From assembly GCA_031308135.1 (NCBI GenBank), contig JAHLJT010000631.1, forward strand, positions 157,683,276 to 157,747,275: DNA of 64,000 nt, in the 5' to 3' direction. Below are positions 35,611 through 48,347 of the stretch, piece by piece. The stretch's first letter is position 1. Each line of letters begins with the position of its first letter. The notes under the pieces were generated by a model. The model was not told the DNA's origin and did no database searches. It saw nothing but the letters and a program-made list of their open reading frames with translations. The position numbers were made by a program, and so were the translations under genes. This DNA comes from Acheta domesticus. Its lineage: Eukaryota; Arthropoda; Insecta; Orthoptera; Gryllidae.

Positions 35611-36210
35611 CCGTCGCCTGCTTTCCAGTGCTTTCAGGTGCTTTCCAGGAGAGTATTCGCCAAGGCGTGTTGTCCGTCGCCAGCTTTCCAGTATTTTCCA
35701 GGAGCGTATTCACCAACGCGTGGCACCGTCGCCTCTTTTCCAGTGCCTTAAAGGGGCGTACTCGCCAACACGTACCGTCTGCTCGCCGCATGCGTTTCAT
35801 TTCTTTTCGGGGGAGTACTGGCGTTTCGTGACGTCCGTCGTTGTCTTTCCAACGCTTTCCAATGCCGTTATCGTTAAAGCTGCTTTCAAGCCTGTTGCCT
35901 GCTTCCCAGTGTCTTGCAGGCACGTTTTCGTCTTCTTTCCAATGCCTTCCAGGGGGCATTCCCCAAAGAGTGGTGTGCGTCGCGTCCTTTCCAGTGTGCC
36001 CGAATTCGCTCGAATTCGCCCTAGTCCCATCCTCCCTATTCGCCAGGCGCGGCGTCCTTCACCTCCTTTCCAGTGCCTTCCAGGGAATTCTTCACCAAGG
36101 CATGGAATCCATCGCCTTTTTTCCAGTGTCTCCGAGGCGCGCACTTGCCAAGGCGTGAAATCCATCGCTTTCTTTCCATTGCCTTCCAGGGGCGCATTCG
36201 CCAAGGCGTG
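35611..36210. repeat. 52-bp degenerate minisatellite (copy 2)
   Basis: It has the same unit and order as 12,452-13,041. One extra 10-base duplication (cgaattcgct, about 36,001-36,020) and a few indels distinguish it from copy 1. Confidence 0.8.
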
Positions 36211-36972
36211 CGCTGCGCTGGGCGGGAGGGCGTTCCTGGGGCTTCGCTTCAGCGGCCGCAGACTAATATTAGCTGCTTTAGTCGGGTGTCAAAGCCATCG
36301 ACCCGCACGCCCAGTGGGGAAACAAGCGTGGGCACACAAGGGAGGGTCTGGCTGTGAACCTCGACCTTCAGACATTGCTGGGGCTGCGAGGTTATGAACG
36401 TGCAGTTCATTTAACTTTCCTGGAAAGATATGGAAGTTAAAACGAACAAACTCTTCGAAGAAAGTCAAGTTTTTTTTAATCATGCGCTGTGAACTATGGC
36501 AGTGGATCGATTAATATAATGATCATGGAACGATTAAATGGATATTTCACTTCCATTGTTTGTTCAATTAATCCACCTTTAACATATGTGCACGAGCTTG
36601 CAACTACCAGAGGTAAAAGTGAAACAAACGTTCTGCATTATGCAAGTTCTTCAAAAGCAGGAAAGCAACTTTCAGGCTCAAGGTTGTGGTTGTACTTCCG
36701 GATTTGCTCATAACCGCAAACGAAATAACGTAAACGTTAATCTGAATCCATTTCCGGCCCGCTTCGTCGTAACTTTTACTACAACTTGTAGAACGTGAGA
36801 CATTATTTTCTTTTAAAATATTAATGGGTCTCTAAATGACTTAGTGCCCATTGTGCGGGTCTTCAGTATCTAATTTCAGATATATTTACAAACTATTCGA
36901 GGGTAATATATTCATTATGTAAAAAACTAATGCCGAAGAAAGTAGATTTGGGGATATATTAATTCCCGTTTA

Positions 36973-37681
36973 GGGGTCGTCCATACATTACGTAACGCAA
37001 AGGGGAAGAGAGAGGGTCTGAGAAAGCCTAACACTGCGTTACATAGGGGTAGGAGGTATTAGTTAAGAGTTACGTAAAATTGATGTTGATGTTTTTACAT
37101 TTTTCAACAGTTGCTGAAATAATTCTTTTTTCGAGGCCTGTACTGAAACATTAAAATATTAACTAATTAATTTGTTTTAAAAACATAAACTTAAGTTATT
37201 AGTTGTAAATTGTTTCAATAAATGGAAATATTTTTTCAACTTTTTTTCGAATTCGTAAGATTGCAAAGAAAATATTCGAAACGAAGAGTATTCATCATGA
37301 GTATTCTAGAATCCATTTAAATTGGCGCTGTAGACTCTCGCTCTTCCATCACCCTCGACGGTGTGTGCGTAGCTGATCAATCATTTCTCGCCCAAGCATT
37401 CTTTTTTCACTCACAACTTTCCCTAATCTTATTGTTAAGTGCATCCGGCATCCCAACTAATTTCCACATTGACTATCATTAATAATATTCAATACAACTA
37501 AAATATAAACAAATTGTTTTTACTGTGCTATAATTTATTTTAACTTCTTGCATCTAAAAATGGGAGGTTGTTGCAAGCGTTACGTAATTAATTAGGGGGG
37601 TTCAAGGGAGTTACAGATACCTCACAAAGGGGAGAGGGAGGATTGAAAATACTCAAAACGTTACGTATTTATGGACGGCCC
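36973..37681. mobile_element. PIF/Harbinger-like MITE 1 (copy 2)
   Basis: Counterpart of 13,806-14,508 with the same GGGGTCGTCCATA ends. The right-hand target repeat has decayed from TTTA to TATA in this copy. Confidence 0.75.
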
Positions 37682-38048
37682 TATAGGCATTATTAAAATT
37701 GACGCCATAAAACACGAAATAGCAATCAATCAGTCATTGCAATAATTCTCGTGAAGAGAGAAACTAAAGAGCTTGAAGAGAATTATAATTTTTCATTCCG
37801 AATCAGGCAGGATTCCATGTGGCGGATATGAAAAGCGTTAAATATCATGTCAAGGAAACCACCATCCTCAGCGGTAATGACACGTAAAACCGGGATAACA
37901 ATCTTTTTCGTTAGGCAAAAGAAGTTAGGACCTTCATTGTCGACTATTGACCATAAATAATTAAGACAATAGGCGCATTAATCTCGTCTAATACAACAGC
38001 ACATCCATATCGACGGCCTTCGCTATCCTCTGCTTTAATTTAAAACAT

Positions 38049-38164
38049 TTTGTTGAAGTAATTCAGACCCTAAGAACTGATGATATACTTGTCAGTTTCG
38101 ATATTTCTTCCTTATTGCGATGGTTCCTGCTAATGAGGCCATCAGGGTTGTGAAGGTATATTAA
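38049..38164 (+). pseudogene. Penelope-like RT fragment, frameshifted (copy 2)
   Basis: Counterpart of 14,876-14,992. The block 'DDILVSFDISS' is still readable, then one T is missing in 'cttattgcg' and the 'AMVPANEAIRVV' part falls in another frame. Confidence 0.65.
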
Positions 38165-38711
38165 CCATTTGCTGGCAGAGGAGGCGAGATCTACTGAATC
38201 TGCCTCATGACACCATTATTCCACACAGGCAGGAATTCCACGGTAATATGGAAGGAATTGCTTTAAAGAAGGGCAGTAAAAAAATTTCTAAAATCTACAC
38301 TTTGTCTTCTGTGCGAAAATACTGTCAAGTGATCCCAGAGCTCCAGGTCCTCCTAAAGGTTTACTCCTTAAACGCTTTTATAGCATCTTCCCCGCCTTAC
38401 CATATAAGCATTATATATTTATAGAATAACATTAACCATAACCCCGCATTAACCATATTTATAGCATTCATAATTATAGCATCTTCCCCGCACCGCTTAG
38501 CAAACGCGCCAAACTTATGGAGTCCAGGGTCCTTTGGTCTGCTTTCAGTAAAATTTGAGAGCCCCCCCCCAAGAAATTGGACAATTACAATTAAATAAAA
38601 TATTGAGAAAATAGTGCGAGTTTGATTATTTCGTGATTTTGGGTCCTGCTCCAGCATTCGCCTGATGTTGATGAAAAAAACAAACAAGGAAAACTACCGA
38701 TCAGCCGCTTG

Positions 38712-38864
38712 AAGTCTCCTCCAAACCATTGCTGAATTCGACCTAGCTATCTAGCTACTGACGAAAACCTTTCCAAATTCGGGACTCACATCTAGAACCT
38801 CCCGGAACTAGGTACTGTGGTGACATCTCTTAATGCCCTGAGCCACCTCAACCTATGCGAGATT
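38712..38864 (-). mobile_element. tRNA-derived SINE fragment (copy 2)
   Basis: Counterpart of 15,540-15,692, with the same degenerate A and B boxes on the minus strand. Confidence 0.6.
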
Positions 38865-39117
38865 TGATGGCAAAACCAGTAGATGAGGATGGCATACACG
38901 ATGTCCGTGAATTATTGCTTACAGCAGGGCTGTCAAACGGAAAACGTGAGTGCTAGAGCTCGCTTGCGCTCTACTAGGGCACGCAGAGCCCGCGGACAAG
39001 AAAAGTACGCGCTCCGATTTCTCAGGGATGCACAGAAAGCAGTAATGTTGTTAGCGGCACGGAAGAAGAGCGGAAGTGATACAATTTGTTTAATATGCAG
39101 AAAGTATTTAAGAACAA

Positions 39118-40704
39118 CTAGTGGTGCTACCAAAACACATACTTTCGTGCATTGTTTCTACTTAGTCCTAAATGCTATTACACTACTACCTAACCAGCAA
39201 AAGTGTATTCTACCAGCAAACTTTTTTCCCGTTCCGGAATGCGAACACAGTTCCTCAGTGCCAACGTCCCGGTACTCATACCACTACGACAACCAAGTGC
39301 CGAATGCGCCGAACTCGGGCATAAAAGTGTAAATGTCAAATTCATATAAAAATAATTTGGGACATGGTATAAAAAATTCCAGCATAGATATATTTTCTGC
39401 TTTCTCATTGAAATTCAAATGCAACCAGTGACTCTACCAAAGCAATTGTTTCTAAATGCCCCGCAATATTACACTTCTACATAAAACAGCCAAAGTGTTT
39501 TCAAGGAGCAAATTTGTTCCGTTCCGAGATCCAAAATCAAATCCTCAAAGTTAACGTGCCGGCACTTATACCATTACGCCACACTACCACCGTATGGATC
39601 GAGCAAAGCCATAAAATGAATCGAACCGAGCCATATAATGGTAAATTCATGATAGAAAAATAATGTATATGGTACATACGTTTAACAAATCCAGGAAGTG
39701 ATGTGCAAAATTGATAAAAAAGTTAAAAATTAGAAAATTATATACAGACACAATTCGAGTTTATTTATCGTAATTATCAATATTTATGATTCGAATGGTT
39801 TCAAATAATTTTCAATAAAGTTTCTAGAATTGTCAATTATTTCCTGCTACAACAGAGAATTTAGACAAATAAAACTCCCCGAGCAGGACTCGAACCAGCG
39901 AAGTTTTTCTCGGAAGAGCTGAGTTAATGCTCACTGTTTAGCGGCCCCGACCACCTTGGCTATCCATGGCATTTACTCTTTTATAATAGAAATAAGTGTA
40001 TGGTGGTTTCATTTCTAGCATTAGAAAGCCGAAAAATTCAGAGAATGTGAAAAAATTTCCTGTTAGAGCCCAAGGAAAGTAACTAGTTCAAAATTCCGTA
40101 TTTTCAGAAATGCTCAAACGCCATTTTCTCAAAAAATGATTCAAATTATTTGTTCAAACTTTTCGAATGGATAGTGTTAATTGCACTCTTTAATATGGCA
40201 TAAAGTTCATTTTGGGATATTTTTTTGATTTTTAAAACTACACTAATGTAATTTTATTGAAAGTTCACATTTGAAGCAATTTGAAAATTGCACAATATTG
40301 AAAATGCACATTTGAAGCAATTTGTAAACATTATTGAATTTGTGAGTATCAGTGCTTCAAATGACTTCAAATTAAGTTTTTCGAAAACTCAAAAATTTTC
40401 TGTGGAAAAGAGCCTCAAATTTCGTATTTACAATACAGGAGCGCTTAAACGCCATTTTCTTGTAAACGGCTCCAAATTTTTTAACGAAAATTGCTATTTA
40501 GGACAAGGTTTAACTGTTTTTTTAATTCTTAATTTAATGGTTTTGTTCTACTATTAGGGAACCGAATAATTAATAAAATGTCAAAAAAATGTAGTTTGGG
40601 CGACGATAGATGGCAGTTGTCAAGAGTATTGGCAAGTCGCTAGCCGAGACCAAACGAAACCGAAAACTAAAAGGGGAAAGTCTGTGCTATTTTGTAGCAC
40701 TTAG
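39118..40704 (-). mobile_element. CTAGTGGTGCTAC TIR element with three tRNA-like modules (copy 2)
   Basis: Counterpart of 15,945-17,533 with the same inverted ends (39,118 and 40,704) and three tandem modules on the minus strand. The best tRNA-like segment is 39,877-39,971, with B box GGTTCGAGTCC at 39,886-39,896. Confidence 0.75.
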
Positions 40705-40930
40705 TTTCGGTCTCTTTTCGTCATTTCTTTATAATTTTAAAATGCTTTTATTAGGTGAATTTTCTCACGAAATATATGCACATAGTATTTCTTTAAATGT
40801 TTATTTTCAATAATAGTGTCAGTGTTGTTTTGAAATTATGATAGATAATACTTATCTTGATATAATGTACATTTGGGTTATATTTATTTTCTTAAAAATA
40901 TTAATTTGAGTTATTTGTAATTAGAGTTAG

Positions 40931-41110
40931 GGGCCGTGAATAAAGTACGTAACATTAATTTTGAGTATTTTGAATACCCCCTCCCCCGAGTAACGCACCC
41001 GTATGGCACGTTTGAATTCTTCCTAAATAATTACGTAACGCTCGCGACAAAACTCATCCCCCATTTACAAGTAAAAATAAAATATATCACAGTATATTTC
41101 GGGTATATAC

Positions 41111-41167
<57 letters not shown>

Positions 41168-41292
41168 CGGAAATGTTTAAAAAATTAGCGTTACTTAAAC
41201 TAACAGCACCCCCTTCCACCTTGTAAGGCAGCGTAAGGCTACCTCAAGCCCCCTTCTCCCTGTTTGGCGTTACGTAATTTATGGATGACCCC
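40931..41292. mobile_element. PIF/Harbinger-like MITE 2, undisturbed
   Basis: This 362-bp element is flanked by TTA (40,928-40,930 and 41,293-41,295). It has inverted ends GGGGCCGTGAATAAAG and GGGGTCATCCATAAATTACG and a central (TA)n tract at about 41,105-41,165. It is the empty-site allele for the nested foldback element found in copy 1. Confidence 0.85.
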
Positions 41293-41295
41293 TTA

Positions 41296-43190
41296 ATAGT
41301 TCTCATATATTGCATTCTTTATCACTAAATAGAACGTGCAACGTGTCCTTGGTACAGTTTGTGTAACTGCAGTTTCTGTTTACATGACAATTTCCATTAA
41401 AAGTTCATAAAAATTAATAAGTGTCTCTTTATGATATACCAACCAGTGTGTTTGACCCATCTCGATGCATTCGCACGAAGTTTTCTCGCCCTAGCATTCC
41501 GCCTGTGACACGAGTAACTTCGCTAAGCTGATATCACCGCGTGCCCCAAACCTTCGCGAAGGCCATTCGCGTGCTCGTTCGTCTGAGGACGCTGGTTTAC
41601 AAGATCTTGGAAGCGAAGCAAGGGCAACATGACAGTGAAGGTAATGGCAACGATTCGGCTTTTGAAACTGAAGTCCAATTCCTAGAGAATAAGACAGGAT
41701 CGTGTAAATATTACATGGGATCTCTATTTTCTTCAAGTTGTCACCTCTGTTCTTTTACCAAGAAAACAGAATACCATGGCAAACTTCACTTCCCGGACGT
41801 CCCGACAGAAAGTAGCTTAGCCGCGGCATAGCCTCAAGCGTGGGTGTTTCTGTTATGTAAAATTGGGAGATATTAAAAAAAGTAACTTTAATGCTAGTAC
41901 CATCGAGGAATTTCAGTTTATCTGCAAGTATTTCTTTACTGATGTATTGAACTTAAAATATGTATGCGGTAGATTAAAAAAGGCAAGTAATGCCGAAGCT
42001 ATTCACGAATTCCATAATATATTCCGAAAATAAATTTAGAAAACAATCGCAGCTACGGAGAAGAGGTGGCGGCGGTGTTGGGGAGCAATGTACGTTGGTC
42101 CGCTTCGTTAGATATAAAAATGCAGATTTTTGGGTGAAGTGCTTTATCTACCCACCAGTTCGGATGCTTCTTCACATTTTTTCATCATGTTTTTTGGAGT
42201 AATGGGCAGTAAAATATTTTTGTAGGCGTCACATTACCGTTGCAGTCTGAATGTTATCCAGCAAATAAGTTTCATTGATATATGTTTTACTGAAGGTGTA
42301 GATTCTAAAAATTGAAGTTAGCATGAAAACTTATAGAAGAAGCTCCCAAAAAACGTTAGGGGGATGTGTCGCCTTGCCGTAAATCCCGCCTCAGCTACCC
42401 CATCTTCTGTAAGCCAATTTTTTGAAAATTCAAAAGTTTTATTGAAAATTCAAAAGTTTATTGAAAATTTGACCTCCAACGTTTTTTTACCAACGCTATT
42501 CAAAAGATGTACTGTTCAACCTGAAACTTTTGTTCTGTGTATTTTAGGGTAGCGGCATGCCTAGGTGCTGCATGGGAAAGGCACGGTTGGGCCGATCGGG
42601 CTTAAACAGGGGGGAGAGGTGGAGCGCGTAAATCTTAAACACCCATTCCACGTCACGTTATTTTATTTAGTAATTATTTAATAATACCCCAAAATTTCAC
42701 GTCTTTTCTCTAGATATAACAAATACATAATCTTATAAGGCACTAATTTACATTATATACAAATCTATTTTTTGAAATCAAGTCAATATAATCGCTGTAG
42801 TTTTGGAACACTGACCTGCAATTACCTCGTAGGACTTCCTCCTCTCACTCACGCCATGAAAAAACTGGTATCAGACTCATTCTGAGAGCATTACAAGAGA
42901 TAAGGGTACATGCGATAGGTGTTATTGAAGCGTATCCGACGCGAGCCAATCAAGCAAACATGTTTTGTTTAAGCGAAAAATATCGATAAGGCATGTCCTG
43001 GATAACTTACGTACTTTCCATCTCGCTTAGGCTTTCTATAAAGAAACTGTGTATATAATGGCCTTCGTTTACTGACGTTATGAATTTCTGTATAAATAGT
43101 AGTTACAGTGAAGAGATTTTAATATCAACTTGGTTCTGAGTTGCGGAGTTCTCTTAATGAATTTCTGATTTTTCAACAATATACTTTATT
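41296..43190. other. Unassigned sequence (copy 2)
   Basis: Counterpart of 19,343-21,228. A short direct duplication of 'aaaattcaaaagttt' occurs near 42,424-42,461 that copy 1 lacks. No gene is recognised. Confidence 0.4.
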
Positions 43191-43216
43191 AGAAATATAA
43201 TATTCGAAGTATCCTC

Positions 43217-43282
43217 TAGGACGGCTCATGGGCAGTGTACTAGTTTCACGTGGTGTGGTCCCGAGTTTTATGCCCGGTTGAG
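43217..43282 (+). mobile_element. tRNA-like SINE head (copy 2)
   Basis: Counterpart of 21,245-21,310, with the same A-box-like and B-box-like motifs on the plus strand. Confidence 0.5.
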
Positions 43283-44128
43283 GCAAAAATAAGAGCTGTA
43301 GCTTTTCTTTAAAATCCTCTCCGTTCCTGTAGCTGTGTGATGAAGAAATGCTCAAGCAGGTAGAGTTTGCTAGTTGTAGTAAAGGGAATACATGTTCGCC
43401 ACATTTCTCTCTTACCCCCCCCCCATGAGTGGGAATTAAACTAGGCCTAGGCATGGAAGACACCGTTAGCTAGCGGGTAAAGTCGGACAATCAACGCAAA
43501 ATGCCAAATATTTATATACTATTCGAAGTGTGAGGCGTTTTAAAGGCTGGTTTCTCATAAAGGATATGTTTTTGTTTATCTCACAGAACGGATGTGTTTG
43601 CAACCACAAGGAAATGGAACATGAACTTCCGGTTTATTGCACAATGGACTGCTGATCTCTCACAATTAATTGCACCAAGTTCTTATCAAAATTATAATTC
43701 AAAAGGCATACTTGGTAATTACAGTTTTTGAGTAACTCGTTATTCATTTTCGTTGCATTAAACTAATTATTGCTTTGAAAAAACACTAGAAAGCCTCGGA
43801 TTGGAGGGCGGACACCCCAGTTCGTGGGGACTGAAGGCGCTCGTTCACCTCGTGCCCAGTCTTGGTGGAGAGAAGATTGTTGGCTTTTGCATTTTGTGAA
43901 CTATAAATGTGAACCATGTTTATATTCGAAAATACAATTAAGGCAAGCCAAAGTAATAGCACAAATTAAGTTAGCTGGTTTAAACATAAGAAAACTCAAA
44001 TTCAAAATTATATCCTACAAACTACAGAACCTTTAAAGATGTGTGACATGCAAACTCAATCATCAGGAAACAGAATATGTTATAAAACACTGTCCAATTT
44101 ACAAACCACTAAGAAATGATATGATAAA

Positions 44129-45548
44129 CTAATGGCGCTACAAATGGTACAGACTTTCTCGTATTAGTTTTCTATTTCCATTGATATGGTCTGGCTATTC
44201 GGATTCACCACATGCTCTTGCCAGTGGCAATCTATCGCCGCCCAAAGGACATTTTTTAAAAAATTGTCTTCATTGTTCGGTGTCTTAAAAGTAAAACGGA
44301 AATATTATTTGAAGAATATTACACAACAGAAAAACCTTGTTTTAAATGGCCATTTTCTTTGAACAATTTGGGGTCGTTTTTAACAAAATGGCGTTTAAGC
44401 GCTACTGTAAATGCGAAAATAGAAGTTTTTTCGAAAGTTTCCGAGAAGCTCATTTGAAGTACATCAACTTATAAATACAATAGTGTTTACAAAATTGCTG
44501 GAAATGTGCATATTAACGGTATGAAAGATCTTTCCAAAATATTATATTTGTGTAATTTTCGAAAAAAACAAAAATTATACCCCAAACGGTACATTACATC
44601 GTATTAGAGTGCAATTAGCAATATCCGTTCGAAAAGTTTGAAGAAACAATTTGGAGCCATTTATGAGAAAATGCCGTTTAGATTTCTGAGAAAGCGGAAT
44701 GTTCAGCTAGTTTTCACAGAAAAAGGTTGACTTTTCGAGAAACATTACTTGACATAATTAAAAGCACTTGTACTCACAAGTATAACGATGTGAACAAAAC
44801 GTCGCTTGTGTAAATATTAACGACATGAAAGATAAGTAAACAAAATTGGTTTTTTGTAATTTTTGAAAAAACAAAACAACAGAACCACATGACTTTTGCC
44901 ACCTCATAGACCTCATATTAGACACTACCAAAAGTTTAAAAACACATTTGGAGCTGTTTTTGAGAAAATCTTGTTTCGTATTTTTTTAAATTGCACATAT
45001 TGCACGCAGGATTGCGCGAAAACTACTAAAATTATCAAAAAATGTACAGGACCTTTATACATGTATGTCTTTAATTTTGTAGTTGTAGGAAGAGGCTGAA
45101 ACAATTCAAACTTTTGCCATTTTAGAAAATTCAGAGTTAACCGTGAAAATTGGACGCATGCAACCTTAATAAGTGCATTTTCCCCTATTTTCCCAAAAAT
45201 TACAGAAAAGGTTTGGCGCCATTTTTGAAAAAAATTGAAAATGTCCGGGGGGGGTTCATGTAACGTACCCAAAATTTACAGAATCTTTTTAAAAATCTTG
45301 TAGTTTTGACTGAAACCAGATCAACAGGGGTTTCTTCAATTTGAAAAAGTCTACATAAGGTTTAGGCGCTTGTGGTGTTCACAGACGGACGGAGGACGGA
45401 CGGACAGGCGCTTTGCTTTCAATTGTTTTTTCGGTACCAAGGACCGTAAAAACAAGGATTCAGTCTACACCACATGTTAGGAGATTTTTTTTAAATTTAT
45501 CAACTGGTTTTATCCACTTTTTCGTAATCAGGGCCCGGCAAAATTCGC
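44129..45548 (+). repeat. Foldback family, left arm of element A (copy 2)
   Basis: Left end CTAATGGCGCTACAAATGGT at 44,129, with the same modules as 23,339-24,768, a GGAC microsatellite at about 45,383-45,408, and the core-edge motif at 45,541-45,548. Confidence 0.8.
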
Positions 45549-46003
45549 CTTTTTTCGCGCAGCATTACATTTCGCACTATACTGCGTATATTACTCCGTA
45601 TATACGTATGTATAGTAAAAATTAGTCCCATTAGACCTCGGACAGAGTGTACATCAGTCTTACGGCCCGATGAAGTTCACATTAACTAACACGAGGTGGC
45701 TGTGGTATAAGAAGTTACTGGGTGACGAGAAATAACAAATGATATGTTATAAACAGGAATGAGAATATCCATTGGAAATGTTTAAGTGAGAGACAATGTA
45801 TAGTTTTGAGAAAATTGTTTCAAAGAGAAACGCAATGTACGAAGGCTAATTGAAATTTAAATGTAGTCTCTGGAAGCACTACACAAAATAAATGTATAAT
45901 TCTGAACTTTACGAACCATTTTTACTTTCCCGTATATGTACGTATATACGGAGTAATATACGTAGAATACGGAATGTTATGTAATGCTGCGCGGAAAACC
46001 GCG
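45549..46003. repeat. Palindromic core of foldback element A, absent from copy 1
   Basis: The left stem CGCGCAGCATTACAT (from about 45,556), with 'ttactccgtatatacgta' further in, is mirrored by the right stem ending 'atgtaatgctgcgcg' (about 45,979-45,993). The interior of about 300 bases is not palindromic. Copy 1 joins 'aaattcgc' directly to 'taattttccgcag' at 24,768/24,769. Either it was deleted in copy 1 between inverted stems or inserted here. Confidence 0.85.
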
Positions 46004-46019
46004 AATTTTCCGCAGAAAA

Positions 46020-48347
46020 CTAGTGGTGCTACAGAATGGCACAGACTTCCCCGATTAGTTTCCTATTTATTTCGGTCTGGGCCAGTTTTACGGAATTGCA
46101 ACATATTCGTGCCAGTTGTCATCTATCGCCGTCCAAACAACAATTTTTTTTCACATTTTCTTAATTTTTCGGTTCCTAATGGTAGAACGGAAATATTGAT
46201 TTTAGAATATTAGAAACAAAAAAAATTCTCGAAATATCAATTTTCTTTGAAAAATTCGGTGTCTTTTTTAGAAAATGGCGTTAAAACGGTCTTAAAAATG
46301 CGAAATTTGAAGCTCTTTTTCACAGAAATTTTTTGAGTTTTCGAAAAAACGCCAATTAAAGTCATTTGAAGCACATACACTCAAAAATACAAAAGCCTCT
46401 ATAAATTCTGGTAATGTGCAAATTAAAGTTGTGAGAGATCTTAAAAAAAATACATTTGTATAATTTTTGGAAAAAAAAAACCAAATGAACTTTAGATCAG
46501 ATTAAAGAACGCAATTTGCACTATTCGTTCGAAAAGTTTCAAGAAAAAATGTTGAGTTCATTTATGTGAAAATGGCGTTTGAACGTTTCTGAAAACGCGA
46601 AATTTGAACTAAGTTTCATAGAAAACGGTTGCGTTTTCGAGAAACGTTACTTAACATTTTTTAAAGCACATGGACACATAATGTAATTAAGTGAACAATT
46701 GCCACTAGTATAAATAGTTAATGACGTGAGAGACAAGTAAAAAAAATTAATTTTTGTAATTTTTAGAAAACAAAAGAATAAAGCAATTTAGTGTTTATGT
46801 CATCACCTAGAGTACATTAGGTACTCTCCTTATCAAACGTTTAAAGAAAAAATTGGAAGGCATTTTTAACAAAATCTTGTTTTGAAATTTTTAAAATTGC
46901 AAAAATTGCACGCAATATTACGCGAAAACTACTAAATTTCAAAATATGGAACAGGACCTTAATGAAAACTCGCAATGGAGAACAAATTTTATTGGAAGGA
47001 AAAATCGGTATCTTTAATTTTGTAGTTGTAGGAAGACGCCGAATAAAATGCCACCAGAATAAGTGTATTCTCCAAGGAATTTTTAAAAAAATGGAGCCGT
47101 TGTTGAAAATTTTGAAAACGTCCGGGGTGCTTCATGCAGAATACCCCCCCATTTTATAGAATCATTTTGCAAAAATCTCGAAGCTTCGACTCGAGCCAGA
47201 TCGACAGGGATTTTTTTCAATTTGAAAAACAAATGCTACGTAAGTTGTAGGCACTAGTAGTGTTCAGAGACGGACGGACGGACGGACGGACGGAAGGACG
47301 GAAGGACGGACAGACAAACGGATGGGCGGATGTTTTGCTTTCAATTGGCTTTTCGGTATCAAGGGGTCCACAAAACAGGGATTATGACTACACCACGAGT
47401 TAGGAGATTTGATTCATAATTTAGCAACTTGTTTTATCCACTTTTCCTTATAAGGGCGCGTCAATGAATTTTTCTGCGGAAATTCACGATTTTTTTTCGC
47501 GCAGCAATACATAACGTTCCCTATACTACGTATCGTAGTCCGTATATACGTATGTATACGGGGAAAAATTTCATTGCCTGCCGTGGTAACGAACAAGGGG
47601 ATAAATCCACTTGCTTAATTAAGAAAAGAATCCTTTAACACGTAATGTAGCCAGAATCCCTCATTTGTTATTACCGAAAACCAATGAAAGCAAAACATCC
47701 ATCTATCCGTCCGTCTCTCAGTCCGTCCGTCAGTCTATGAACCACACTAGCGCCTAAAACCATACGTATGAGTCCTTCCAAAATGCAATACTCCCCCCGT
47801 GGATCTGATTCTACACGAGGCGCCGCGATTTTTAAAACTTTCTTCGTCACTGGAGGATACTTTACATGACCCCGCCGAACATTTTCAAAATTTTCTCAAA
47901 AATGGCTCAAATATTTTTTTATTCCTTGTAAGAACAGAGTAAAATACTTAATTGGTCATAAATGTGGCATAAGTCCTAATTTCATAGTTAACTCTAAATT
48001 TCGAATATTGCAAAAGTTTGCATATTTTTGGCCTCTTCCTTGAGCAACAAACTAAAATATAGAGGTTTGTTATTTCAAATAAAATTTGTTCTCCATAGCG
48101 AGTTCTTTGATTCAGGGCCTGTATATTTTTGTTGAACATTTTAGTAGTTTCGCGCAATATTGTGTACAGTTTTAAAAGAATTTCACAAAATGTAAATTTT
48201 TGAATGATCTCTTACACCGTTAATATTCACGTTTCCACAATTGGTAAACACTATTTTATTTGTAACTGAAAGTGCTTTAAATGACTTCTAATGAAGATGT
48301 CGAAATCACAAAATATTCCTGTGAATAAGAGCTTCAATATCACATTT
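46020..48347. mobile_element. Foldback element B: left arm, core, inverted right arm
   Basis: The left end CTAGTGGTGCTACAGAATGG is at 46,020. The left arm runs to about 47,475 with GGAC tandem repeats at 47,269-47,335. The core-edge motifs and 'gcgcagcaatacataac' lie at about 47,475-47,570. From about 47,560 the arm sequence returns in inverse orientation: 'ggataaatccac', 'ccagaatccctcat', GTCC-rich 47,705-47,735, 'ctcaaaaatggctcaaat', 'ttcgcgcaatattg'. It is truncated at 48,347 by the next element, so the right end is missing. There is no ORF of transposase type, so it is non-autonomous. Confidence 0.82.

Larger units (their letters stand above)
31566..47055. repeat. Large duplicated segment, copy 2
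   Basis: It starts immediately at the first base after the gap and matches 8,389-25,833 in order and orientation. Unlike copy 1 it has empty sites for the nested foldback MITE (41,105-41,165) and the GAA-tailed LINE (about 43,427), and it contains an extra palindromic core at 45,549-46,003. It continues without a break beyond the point where copy 1 is interrupted by the I-type LINE. Confidence 0.95.

Noticed and set aside
34727..35959. A 410-codon minus-strand open frame across GC-rich island B and the minisatellite.
   Set aside because: It lies in low-stop-density GC-rich and 52-bp repeat sequence. The matching region of copy 1 splits it into differently framed pieces. Arg/Pro/Ala-rich composition and absence of any domain argue against a protein.
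46020..48347. CRISPR-like or satellite array interpretation of the repeated arm modules.
   Set aside because: Modules are diverged, irregular in spacing and occur in inverted pairs around a core; there are no uniform repeats with unique spacers and the genome is eukaryotic.
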